Of a stretch of 5,874 nt of DNA, positions 5,798-5,874 are shown in pieces; the stretch's first letter is position 1; every line of letters starts with the position of its first letter. The notes beneath the pieces are model-generated. The model did no database searches, had not been told where the DNA came from, and saw nothing but the letters and a program-made list of their open reading frames with translations. The translations under genes and the position numbers were made by a program. The DNA is taken from the NCBI GenBank assembly GCA_027066595.1, contig JAMONG010000264.1, forward strand, positions 1-5,874, given 5' to 3'. The DNA comes from Sulfurovum sp. (GTDB lineage Bacteria > Campylobacterota > Campylobacteria > Campylobacterales > Sulfurovaceae).

Positions 5798-5874
5798 TGT
5801 CAAAACACTACGCCATCAAATGTACCAACTGTGCAGCACCTCTTGACATACTTGGTGGTGGGCGTGTCACCACA
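5797..5874 (+). CDS. Zinc-ribbon protein, N-terminal start only (partial; possibly a second DUF4178 protein)
   Basis: An ATG at 5797 opens a frame that runs off the right edge after 26 codons. It starts MSKHYAIKCTNCAAPLDILG, with CTNC at residues 9-12 as the first half of a zinc ribbon, and then a Gly-rich turn (GGGRV). The TAATG overlap with the preceding stop and AGGGA at 5782-5786 (ten bases upstream) support a real, coupled start. Tandem zinc-ribbon/DUF4178 genes are my best guess from context, but the diagnostic DUF4178 part is not in the window, so only the zinc-ribbon N-terminus is supported. Confidence 0.65.
   Translation, partial: MSKHYAIKCTNCAAPLDILGGGRVTT

Overview
The window is a compact, moderately AT-rich stretch in which every supported gene reads on the + strand. 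The gene types and the promoter style (a gnTATAAT -10 with T-rich DNA in place of a clear -35) suggest a Campylobacterota (epsilonproteobacterial) chromosome, perhaps a Sulfurovum/Sulfurimonas relative. That placement is inferred from overall resemblance, not from a database match.

Layout: the tail of a DUF502-family membrane protein (1-109); a short gap with a weak hairpin and a good promoter; a class I PLP aminotransferase of the AspB type (227-1399); a 10-bp hairpin that looks like a terminator; an exported patatin-like phospholipase (1459-3564, start moved inward from the longest open frame); a second 10-bp hairpin; the survival nucleotidase surE (3628-4413); a 107-bp pair of inverted REP palindromes (a REPIN-like element, 4410-4516); tcdA for tRNA ct6A formation (4542-5177, start also moved inward); a zinc-ribbon/DUF4178 protein (5177-5797); and the first 26 codons of another CxxC zinc-ribbon protein (5797 to the edge). 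The last three genes are joined by two one-base TAATG stop/start overlaps, so they look translationally coupled.

Most genes are core metabolism or maintenance: amino-acid transamination, nucleotide pool or stress survival, and tRNA modification. The less ordinary parts are the REPIN-like element, whose two hairpins differ by a matched base-pair change and whose left end supplies the surE stop codon; the AT-richer patatin gene set between two hairpins, with an unusual beta-rich tail; and the start of a DUF4178/zinc-ribbon gene run coupled to tcdA, which continues outside the window. No rRNA, tRNA, CRISPR array, transposase gene or phage gene was seen. No intergenic stretch exceeds 300 bases.
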